This document shows positions 1 to 7,149 of a stretch of 15,603 nucleotides of DNA, in pieces. A program made the position numbers and the translations under genes. This DNA is from Prolixibacteraceae bacterium (lineage in GTDB: Bacteria > Bacteroidota > Bacteroidia > Bacteroidales > Prolixibacteraceae), in contig SKHV01000326.1 of the NCBI GenBank assembly GCA_007116765.1, positions 1 through 15,603 on the forward strand, in the 5' to 3' direction. Within the stretch, counting starts at the first letter, position 1. Each line of letters opens with the position of its first letter. The notes below the pieces were generated by a model. That model was not told the DNA's origin. It made no database searches and saw only the letters and a program-made list of their open reading frames with translations.

Positions 1-195
1 AATTTTGTTAATAATTCTAATAAAGTGTAAATTGTTCTGAAATTAAAGTTTTTTAATAATCAATCTAAACAACCTTAATGTCAGTATTATATCACACAAA
101 ATAGACATTTGTCAATACAAAATAATTGCTAAAAACAGAAATACTTAGTAAGAGTAATTAGTAGTTTACATGGTAAATTTTAAATTTTTTTATTG

Positions 196-225
196 AAAGC
201 ATGTGCATTGAGTTGTACATGCTTT
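196..225. terminator. Hairpin downstream of the methyltransferase gene, candidate terminator
   Basis: Arms 196-207 (AAAGCATGTGCA) and 214-225 (TGTACATGCTTT) pair over 12 positions with one G-T wobble on the plus strand (an A-C mismatch on the minus strand) around a 6-base loop. It sits 25-54 bases past the methyltransferase stop codon. The A-run before it and the TTTT after it could let it act from either side, though the minus-strand T-run is only the stem's own three T's. The rest of 1-249 is AT-rich and I see no gene in it. Confidence 0.45.
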
Positions 226-249
226 TCTCATTCAATTTTCAATAATTTA

Positions 250-987
250 CTACAACTTAACTGCTTTCAGTATAATTGTTTCACCCAATAACACTTCTTT
301 TGAAAAAGCTTTTCTGAAAACTTCTTTGTTGATTTTTTTCAGGCTTGCATTTTTTGCCGCTTTACGGTAAACAAACCATGTAAGTGGAAAAACTAAAGGC
401 AAAAACAACAAATACAACCAACTTACAGGTTTTATGCGGTTGCAGTTAACACGTTCAATTCTAAATCCATTGGTATGAAGCAAATATCGCAGCTCGGGAA
501 ACGAAATCATTGATATATGATGCAATGGATTCGGATTATTCTCATCGAGAGGCGCATTGCATTTATGATGATGCCCGGTGATAAACCATTTCCACCTTGA
601 ACGTAAGGAGCTAATATTTGGCGTTGAAAGAATAAATTCGCCACCTGACTGCAATACACGGTGTACCTCTTTCACAAAATCGAACTGTTTGTTGATGTGC
701 TCAATGCCATCGATACAAACTACCACATCCACACTGCTGTTCTCAAAAGGAAGCGGTTTGGTCATATCGGCCTGTATGAACCCCGGATGTTCAATTTCGA
801 GTATATTGTCAATATCGGCAGCCACTACGTTTGAAAAGCCGGCATCGCTAAGCCTCTGTACAAAAGCACCATTCCCCGAAGGAATATCTGCCACACAACA
901 TTGTGTGCTTTTCGAAATTAACCCGAACACCTTTTCATGTGTATTTTTCGTGGTATTGATTTTTATTCCCTTATAATTATTCCGCAT
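250..987 (-). CDS. Class I SAM-dependent methyltransferase with hydrophobic C-terminal segment
   Basis: A methyltransferase of the broad Methyltransf_11 type; the substrate is unknown. I choose ATG 987 (245 aa) over the in-frame TTG at 993. Seen: SAM-binding motif I variant VADIPSGNGAF (about 32-42), the acidic end of strand 2 VAADID (55-60), ADMTKPLPF (73-81) and the motif IV-like VDVVVCIDGIEHI (86-98), then the strand-5 region RVLQSGGEFILSTPN (110-124). Residues 189-207 (PVSWLYLLFLPLVFPLTWF) form a hydrophobic stretch flanked by basic residues that could be a membrane anchor. Similar short methyltransferases act on lipids, quinones or surface glycans. It has no signal peptide, so cytoplasmic or inner-membrane action is expected. 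It shares the strand of the PUL but sits 186 bp away and has no evident role in pectin use. Confidence 0.8.
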   Translation of the reverse strand: MRNNYKGIKINTTKNTHEKVFGLISKSTQCCVADIPSGNGAFVQRLSDAGFSNVVAADIDNILEIEHPGFIQADMTKPLPFENSSVDVVVCIDGIEHINKQFDFVKEVHRVLQSGGEFILSTPNISSLRSRWKWFITGHHHKCNAPLDENNPNPLHHISMISFPELRYLLHTNGFRIERVNCNRIKPVSWLYLLFLPLVFPLTWFVYRKAAKNASLKKINKEVFRKAFSKEVLLGETIILKAVKL

Positions 988-1173
988 ATTCAAAGTTGAA
1001 ATTAAATGCTAAAAATAACAATCAATTTCATACGATAATAAATTATTTTTAAAGGCCGAATGCCTGTCCTGCTGTAGCGTGAAAACTCGCATAAAATAAA
1101 TCACCATATACATGGATGTGAATATTTTACATGCTCGGTTCAACTTTATAAAAAATACGACTATGCTTTTGAG
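988..1173. other. Gap between the PL1 gene and the methyltransferase gene
   Basis: This 186-bp AT-rich gap separates the pectin genes from the methyltransferase gene and is wider than the gaps inside the cluster. I see no strong hairpin with a T-run after the PL1 stop codon and no confident Bacteroidota promoter (TTTG / TAnnTTTG) upstream of the methyltransferase. The gap is large enough to hold a separate promoter, so co-transcription of the methyltransferase with the PUL is uncertain. Confidence 0.4.
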
Positions 1174-4100
1174 TTATTTGCCAACCACTACAAGTTTGCT
1201 TGTGAAAACTTGCTCACGAGTGGCAAGTTGCAAAAAGTAAGTTCCGTTAGGCATACCCTCGGTGCTTATTTGGCAGCCGCTAGCAAGCTGGCGATTTTCG
1301 ATAGGCTTGGAGCGAATCCGTCTTCCTGTATTGTCAAAAATATCAAGTACCGAAGAATAATTATCCGAAATAGGCAGCCTGATTAAAAAAGAATGAGTAG
1401 AAGGATTTGGATAAAGTTCGATCTGAAAGTTGGCCAAATTAAAATTTACTGAATTACTTAAGCCTAAAAGTTCGTCGACATGCGACTGAGTGAAGGCGTA
1501 ATTATACATTCTTACATCGTCAATGGCCCCACGATAAAACGAAGCATCGTAAGGCCGGTGTGCAAAAAACAAGTCTTCGTATTGCGAGAGGTCGCCACTT
1601 TCATCGTCTGATTCCGCAATCAGCACTCCATTGGCAAAAAGTAGTAGCTTACCGCTATCACTATTTCGCACTGCGGTAACATGCACCCACTGGGTTTTCA
1701 CAAAATCCTTAACCGGGGCACTTACCTGTGAAGCATTTTTCCCATCGCTAATACTAAAAACAAACTCGTCATTAGCCGGAACACTGTACATCTGCCAATA
1801 TTTTCCAAAGTAATGAGATTTAGGTTCACTGTTAAAATCACCCTTAAAGATGTATGGCTGTAGAGCAGACTCATTTAACGTTGCTGCATCGTGTCGCAGC
1901 CAAAAGGCAAGCGTAAAACTGCTGTTGTCGAAATCGAACTCGTAACCGTGCGGTATGTGAATATACTGATCGCTACCGTTGAAGCGTATTGCCCTGTTTC
2001 GAGGCGCATTATCCACTGCAGCAGCAAAACCAACGTTCACCGCAGTACCGTGGTTAGCAAAAACCGAACTGTCGAGTAGATTTGAATAACTATCGAGGCT
2101 CCAATGCCCCACCAGTTGCTCATCAATTTGTTCGCGCACGGTAAACATCCAAATATTATTTTCCTCGGTAGCCCCTATTTGGTTAACGGCCTCTACCCTC
2201 CAGTAGTAAGTGGCTCCATGCTCAATTTCGGCATAAAAACTGTTGTCGGTTTGATTACCGGCAAAAACAGGTGGATTGCTATGTCCAAAATACACATCGT
2301 ACGATTCGGCACCCATTGATACATCCCAGGTAAGCACAGCGCCGGTACTCACGTTTATGGCATTGTTCGACGGGTAGGGGTTGGATACCGGAACCGGAAC
2401 GGCATTGGCTGAATGAGTTGCTGCAGCAGCTTCGTTAGAGTATACCGAGTAGCCTGCATCGCCAAAAGCTCTTATACGGTAAGTGTATTCAGTTTCTTCG
2501 TCGAGATCACTATCAATATATGAAGTTGAATTTGCAGGCAAGGTTTCAATCACCACAAATATATCTTCGTTTGCTTTTCTTTCGAGATGAAAACCTTCTT
2601 CCAAATCGGAATTATCGACCCACTCAAGCGCGATTTCGGTTACATCGGTAGCATTGGCGATAAGCTGAGTGGGTGGCCTAACAAAGTCATTCATAGGCCC
2701 AATGCTATTAAGATAGTACTCCAGGTTTGTGTAACCATGACCATACATATCGTCGTTTCTGTCGCTGGGGTCAAAGGGGTCAAGACCATGAGCAATTTCC
2801 CACTCGTCGGGCATTCCATCGCCGTCGGAGTCGAGCGGAGCCGGAGCTGAAAACATCTCCAGCCAACCGCCCACATCCGAGGGTTTGTCCACTATTCCGG
2901 TATTGGGTCCTTTGTATGCTCCTCCATAGTTTGCAGTGCCTGTACGCGTTTCTTCAATAACCCGTACATCGTGCTCATCGAAGCGGGGCAAACGTGCACC
3001 TGCATTTTCAAGCACATATTCATAAGCCTCTCCAGCCGTATAGGTTTCGAAGGCAAGGTATTCAAAAGGTGAATCTTTTTTAAGATTATTTATTTGGTTA
3101 GCGGGCACATTTTGTACACCAAGTCCCCAGTTGTCGGTGAGTACATCAGGGTATCCGTCTACTTCGTTACCATCGACATGAAACATGCTGTAGCCAAACG
3201 ACGAGTGACCGTATGGTTCAAGCACCCTGTAAGCTACTGCACCTGAATTGGTGCCGGGGCCGGGCTTATAGTAGTTGTTCACTACATTGATATTGGCTTT
3301 AGTTCCCCACACTTCGTTGGGATCGCCACCATAGGCATTGTTAAAGCCCCAGTTATAAATGACATTATTCCGAAAATCGGTTTTATCGTCTTTCACAGGA
3401 GTGTATCGCGCACCATTAAAACGCGGTGTACGACTTGAGTGATGTGCAATGAGGTTACGCAAAAAACTGGCTTTATTACCACCCCAAATTCCCCCATATC
3501 CATGGTCTCCTTTTGAATGAATAGAACGATAAAGGCTTTCTGAAATTATTGAATTTTGCATGGTGAAATTCTCATTTCGGTAAAACGAAGCGACCTCATC
3601 AACTCCCCAGCTCATAGAGCAATGGTCGATAATAATATCGCGCTGATTGGTTCCTTTAAACGAGTCGTCTTCGACGTAATCGCCTGAACGAAAACGCAGG
3701 TGCCGCACAATTACATTATTTGCCCTTATGTCAACCGGGCGTCCTTTTATGGTAATACCATCGCCTGGAGCAGTTTGCCCAGCTATAGTAATGTTGTCGC
3801 GGTTAATCCGCAATGTCGATTTCAGTTCTATAGTACCTGAAACACTAAACACAACCGTGCGGGGCACATTGGTTATTACGGCATCCCTTAAACTACCGGA
3901 GCCATCGTCGTTCAGGTTAGTCACATATATTACTTCTCCTCCGCGACCACCGGTAGTATAGCGCCCCCATCCGTCGGCACCCGGAAAAGCAAGTATCTGT
4001 TCACTGCCCGATTGAATTTGTTCAGAGTAGGAAACGGTTTCATTTTCCTCATGTTGGGTCTCTTCTCCAATACTCTCAATTATTGAATTGGCGGCACTTA

Positions 4101-4194
4101 CTACATTAATAAATGCAAGTGCAAAAATAAATGCAAGTGCGAAAAACTTTAGCAGCGTGAGAGATTGATTTAAAATTCTGAAAATAAGGATCAT
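1174..4194 (-). CDS. Multidomain PL1-family pectate lyase with FN3-like, LamG-like and T9SS domains
   Basis: Predicted to cleave polygalacturonate by Ca-dependent beta-elimination outside the cell. I prefer the ATG at 4194 (1006 aa); an in-frame GTG at 4218 would add eight residues. Order: long signal peptide (about 1-35, VVSAA), PL1 beta-helix (about 69-447) opening with AFPGADGWGRYTTGGRGG, with IDHCSMSW (189-196) and the Arg-rich SSRTPRF (253-259) that probably holds the catalytic arginine. A DSDGDGMPDEWE calcium-binding-like loop (455-466) follows, then one FN3 (about 507-592), a second FN3-like domain (about 602-687), a LamG/concanavalin-type domain (about 692-907, GAIDDVRMYNYAF) and a T9SS type A tail (about 922-1006, LYPNPS). 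Accessory domains suggest polymer binding. It is the last enzyme gene of the cluster, 68 bp after GH28 (44 bp with the GTG start). Confidence 0.92.
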   Translation of the reverse strand: MILIFRILNQSLTLLKFFALAFIFALAFINVVSAANSIIESIGEETQHEENETVSYSEQIQSGSEQILAFPGADGWGRYTTGGRGGEVIYVTNLNDDGSGSLRDAVITNVPRTVVFSVSGTIELKSTLRINRDNITIAGQTAPGDGITIKGRPVDIRANNVIVRHLRFRSGDYVEDDSFKGTNQRDIIIDHCSMSWGVDEVASFYRNENFTMQNSIISESLYRSIHSKGDHGYGGIWGGNKASFLRNLIAHHSSRTPRFNGARYTPVKDDKTDFRNNVIYNWGFNNAYGGDPNEVWGTKANINVVNNYYKPGPGTNSGAVAYRVLEPYGHSSFGYSMFHVDGNEVDGYPDVLTDNWGLGVQNVPANQINNLKKDSPFEYLAFETYTAGEAYEYVLENAGARLPRFDEHDVRVIEETRTGTANYGGAYKGPNTGIVDKPSDVGGWLEMFSAPAPLDSDGDGMPDEWEIAHGLDPFDPSDRNDDMYGHGYTNLEYYLNSIGPMNDFVRPPTQLIANATDVTEIALEWVDNSDLEEGFHLERKANEDIFVVIETLPANSTSYIDSDLDEETEYTYRIRAFGDAGYSVYSNEAAAATHSANAVPVPVSNPYPSNNAINVSTGAVLTWDVSMGAESYDVYFGHSNPPVFAGNQTDNSFYAEIEHGATYYWRVEAVNQIGATEENNIWMFTVREQIDEQLVGHWSLDSYSNLLDSSVFANHGTAVNVGFAAAVDNAPRNRAIRFNGSDQYIHIPHGYEFDFDNSSFTLAFWLRHDAATLNESALQPYIFKGDFNSEPKSHYFGKYWQMYSVPANDEFVFSISDGKNASQVSAPVKDFVKTQWVHVTAVRNSDSGKLLLFANGVLIAESDDESGDLSQYEDLFFAHRPYDASFYRGAIDDVRMYNYAFTQSHVDELLGLSNSVNFNLANFQIELYPNPSTHSFLIRLPISDNYSSVLDIFDNTGRRIRSKPIENRQLASGCQISTEGMPNGTYFLQLATREQVFTSKLVVVGK
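4109..4144 (-). repeat. 18-bp in-frame tandem duplication inside the PL1 signal peptide
   Basis: The 18-bp unit ATAAATGCAAGTGCAAAA (4109-4126) is repeated at 4127-4144 with a single mismatch. On the minus strand each copy codes for FALAFI, so the hydrophobic core of the signal peptide reads FALAFIFALAFI. The repeat keeps the frame and lengthens the core by six residues. Confidence 0.9.
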
Positions 4195-4262
4195 AATTGG
4201 GTATATTAAATGAAACACGTTTCCTGGCTCAAAACAATTTTAAACTATGAAACAAAGAAAAA

Positions 4263-5705
4263 TTAATTATCGATTAGTTCACTAATTGAAGTTACCGCTT
4301 CTCCATTGATATTTACATTTTTCAGTGTAAAATCTTTGTAGTCGGTAATCACGTTTCCGTGAGTTACTCCGTTGAAATTTGAATTTTCTATTACAAAATT
4401 TGAGATTGGCGAGCGTTCATATCCTTTCAGGAAAAATGCATAACGACTTTTTTCTGAATTTATATTTTGTAGATATACGTTGCGGACAATTGGTGTACGA
4501 TCGCCTGCATCACCTTCTTCATAATAAAAATTCACACGCACTATTGATTCTCTTACCTCACCAACTTCGATGTTGCGCAGGTAAATGTTTTCAACAGTTC
4601 CACCTCGCAGCGAGTTCGTTTTGATGCGTAACACGCGGTCGAGCCTTGGGCTGTTCATTATCAGGTTTTCGGCAAATACATTGCGACATCCGCCCGAGAT
4701 TTCGCTACCCATAACTACACCACCGTGACCATCGCGCATTTCGCAATTTTGTATCACAATGTTTTCTGAAGGAACACCAATTCGGTGGCCATCGCCTCCC
4801 CTGCCCGATTTAATGGCAATACAATCGTCGCCGGTATCGAAAAGACAATCCTTTATCAGTACATTTTTGCTCGACTCAGGGTTGCAACCGTCGTTATTGG
4901 GACCATGAGTGCGCACAGTTACATTCGAAATGGTAATATTCTCGGATAAAACCGGGTGAATAACCCACATTGGCGAATTGATAATTGTAACACCATCGAT
5001 CAATATGTTTTTTGAGCGATAAGGCTGAAGGAATTTAGGGCGCAGATAATGGCCTTCACCAAAAACACGTTCGCTTACAGAAACCCCGTCTTCGCCCATT
5101 TGCCTCAGTCTTGCCACTGCATCGAGCTGGTTTTCGGGTGTGGTTTCCCATGTTTGACGACTCCATGGGCCTTTCCATGGCCACCAGTTGTCCTTGTCGG
5201 CATTACCGTCGAGGGTACCACCACCTGTTACTGCTATATTCTCTTGTTCAAAAGCATAAATCAGTGGCGAATAGTTCATCACTTCATTGCCTTCGAAGCG
5301 GGTGTAAACCAGCGGCAAATAATCTTTCGGGTTGCGACTAAAAAGTAAAGTGGCTCCATCTGATACGTGAAGGTTCACATTCGATTTTAGATGAATGGCT
5401 CCGGTATGAAAAACACCTTCGGGAACTAACACTCGGCCACCACCTGCTTCGAAGCAGGCAATAATGGCATTGTTAATAGCTTCGGTATTAAGCGTAGCAC
5501 CATCGGCTACCGCTCCAAAATTGAGAATATTGAAGGTCACATCAGGAAATACCGGAGCCTGTATTTGCTCCAGTATTTCATCAACCATATCCCAATTGGC
5601 CTCAAAGTCATCGCCCGATGGACGCTGACCACATGAAACAAGTACTACCGATAATAAAAAACTAAATAGGAATCCTTTTGCAGTTACCATATAATTGCTA
5701 GTCAT
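4263..5705 (-). CDS. GH28 polygalacturonase-family glycoside hydrolase, lipoprotein
   Basis: Predicted to hydrolyse alpha-1,4-galacturonic acid linkages in homogalacturonan or its oligomers by inverting catalysis; exo versus endo action cannot be told here, and a rhamnogalacturonan-type specificity is possible. The 480 residues carry a lipoprotein signal with lipobox LVSC (Cys25), then FNILNFGAVADG (58-69), the usual GH28 entry strand, and a beta-helix. All GH28 signature blocks are present: NND (270-272, in GPNNDGCNPESS), GDD (292-294), GHG (326-328) and RIK (360-362). By family analogy Asp272, Asp293 and Asp294 are catalytic and His327, Arg360 and Lys362 bind substrate. A second ATG at 5690 (Met6) also gives a full signal peptide. 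Unlike its enzyme neighbours it has no T9SS tail, so it is membrane-anchored rather than T9SS-secreted. Confidence 0.93.
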   Translation of the reverse strand: MTSNYMVTAKGFLFSFLLSVVLVSCGQRPSGDDFEANWDMVDEILEQIQAPVFPDVTFNILNFGAVADGATLNTEAINNAIIACFEAGGGRVLVPEGVFHTGAIHLKSNVNLHVSDGATLLFSRNPKDYLPLVYTRFEGNEVMNYSPLIYAFEQENIAVTGGGTLDGNADKDNWWPWKGPWSRQTWETTPENQLDAVARLRQMGEDGVSVSERVFGEGHYLRPKFLQPYRSKNILIDGVTIINSPMWVIHPVLSENITISNVTVRTHGPNNDGCNPESSKNVLIKDCLFDTGDDCIAIKSGRGGDGHRIGVPSENIVIQNCEMRDGHGGVVMGSEISGGCRNVFAENLIMNSPRLDRVLRIKTNSLRGGTVENIYLRNIEVGEVRESIVRVNFYYEEGDAGDRTPIVRNVYLQNINSEKSRYAFFLKGYERSPISNFVIENSNFNGVTHGNVITDYKDFTLKNVNINGEAVTSISELIDN

Positions 5706-5716
5706 ATTCTGTAATT

Positions 5717-7066
5717 TTATCGTACAATTAATTTGGAAGTTTGCATATCGTTCTTAACAAAATACATCCCAGGTCTTAACTCTGAAATGTCAACGTGATT
5801 GCTTTTCTCGTTCAGTTTTTGAGTTTTAACTACCGAACCCAATGCGTTGTAAATAGTTATTGCACCTGGTCTTTCTAATTGAATATTTACATTACCCGAT
5901 GCAGGATTAGGATAAATGGCCATTTTATTGGTCATAATTAAACGAGCGCTGGTTCTTAGCGGATCCCAGCGAGGATCCCCAATAGGTTCGCCCTCAAGAC
6001 TGGCCCACATCAAATCAGAATCTTCGTTTAAGGTGAAGTCGCCATTGACAGGATCGGCAAATTCAGGGTCAAGAGTCACGTTAAACTGACTTTGTGACCA
6101 GTTTATGTCGTCGAAGCTTCCTTGATATACTTCACTGTTAGGAACGACAAGAAAATCGGGTGCAATGTTGTTGGCAACCATGCGGGTTGATGTTGCACCA
6201 TCGTAATTGAATCTCCATCCTAAAATATCAAAATCGTCTTCAAGTCCAATTTCGTTGGTCTTTCCTAAAATATTGTGTCGCATTTCAAAGTTCAACGCAG
6301 TAGATGATTTAAAATCGAATTGATAACGGCTGTTAGTAGCTCCTCCAATATTCCAGAAAGTACAATTTTCAACCAACACTGTTTTTGGAAAATCGGCCGG
6401 TGTATTTTCACTTTGAATTATACCTACCTGCACGTTGTAAAGCGTTGAGTTTGTAAGTTTAAAAGTATTGAGCGTGAGGTTACTTTGCAGCCTGAAAACT
6501 CCATAATTACTTCCATTCCTAATGTCGTGAATAATGCTGTTATCCACCAAAATAGTGCCTACATCGTGTGCCGCACGGTCGCCGCGAATAACGGCTCTGA
6601 ATAGATTACGAATTTCGCAGTTGCGAATAGTAAGATTCTCTATAGAAACAAGGTCGCTGGTAAAATTTACAAAGTAACTTCCCACCATTTCTTCACCTTC
6701 GGCCATGGGGTCTTCTTCCATGGTATCGTGGTCTACAGGTAAGCCTGAGATTTCAAGATTCTCGAAAGTTAAGTTGCCCACTTCTCCAATCACATCAATT
6801 GAACGAATGTAAATTACAGGTTTGTCGTACTTGCTTTCTCCAATAATTGTAAGCGACTTGCTTTCAATTACAATGTTGGCATTTCCTCCTTCGTCGAAGT
6901 TTGCAATGTATTTACCGGATTTAATGGTAATGGTTGCACCGTCTTCGGCTTCGGCAATAATATTAATTAAATTATCGCCGGATTCAACGGTAATTTGCTC
7001 TTGTGCCATTGAGAAAAGGCTAAAAGCAAAAACTAAACATAAAGTTGTGTAGAATTTTCGTTTCAT
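5717..7066 (-). CDS. Secreted parallel beta-helix protein with T9SS tail, DUF4957/DUF5123-like
   Basis: The 449-residue protein has a signal peptide (about 1-21, ending SMAQ). A right-handed beta-helix region follows, with repeated short strands such as SLTIIGES, LTFENLEISG, LTIRNCEIRN and VLVENCTFWNI (about 30-300). The stretch with LDPEFADPVNGDFTL and GDPRWDP (about 331-368) is the usual end of DUF5123-type proteins. A T9SS type A tail (IYPNP at 384, to 449) predicts export across the outer membrane. Such proteins recur in Bacteroidota pectin PULs; their biochemical role is not firmly established to my knowledge. It occupies the place after susD often held by a surface glycan-binding protein, so pectin binding is a reasonable inference; an undetected lyase activity is the alternative. 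GH28 starts 11 bp downstream, so they share a transcript. Confidence 0.8.
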   Translation of the reverse strand: MKRKFYTTLCLVFAFSLFSMAQEQITVESGDNLINIIAEAEDGATITIKSGKYIANFDEGGNANIVIESKSLTIIGESKYDKPVIYIRSIDVIGEVGNLTFENLEISGLPVDHDTMEEDPMAEGEEMVGSYFVNFTSDLVSIENLTIRNCEIRNLFRAVIRGDRAAHDVGTILVDNSIIHDIRNGSNYGVFRLQSNLTLNTFKLTNSTLYNVQVGIIQSENTPADFPKTVLVENCTFWNIGGATNSRYQFDFKSSTALNFEMRHNILGKTNEIGLEDDFDILGWRFNYDGATSTRMVANNIAPDFLVVPNSEVYQGSFDDINWSQSQFNVTLDPEFADPVNGDFTLNEDSDLMWASLEGEPIGDPRWDPLRTSARLIMTNKMAIYPNPASGNVNIQLERPGAITIYNALGSVVKTQKLNEKSNHVDISELRPGMYFVKNDMQTSKLIVR

Positions 7067-7108
7067 AATTGTATAATTTTAAGTTCTGTTTCAATTCAAA
7101 TATTGGTG

Positions 7109-7126
7109 GTTTATAAAAATATAAAC
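7109..7126. other. Small AT-rich hairpin in the susD to beta-helix gene gap
   Basis: GTTTATA and TATAAAC form a perfect 7-bp stem around AAAA; pairing extends further on the plus strand with two G-T wobbles. It lies in the 83-bp gap after susD. It is too AT-rich and lacks a following T-run on the minus strand, so it is not a convincing terminator. It may act in mRNA processing or stability between the transport genes and the enzyme genes, or be chance in AT-rich DNA. Confidence 0.3.
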
Positions 7127-7149
7127 TACTAACCCTGATTTTGTTTATC

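Noticed and set aside
1..249. Start of a divergent gene at the left edge
   Set aside because: The region is strongly AT-rich with no sustained open frame on either strand; only the hairpin at 196-225 stands out.
578..976. Plus-strand 132-residue frame opposite the methyltransferase
   Set aside because: The opposite strand carries clear SAM-methyltransferase motifs; the plus-strand product has no recognisable features.
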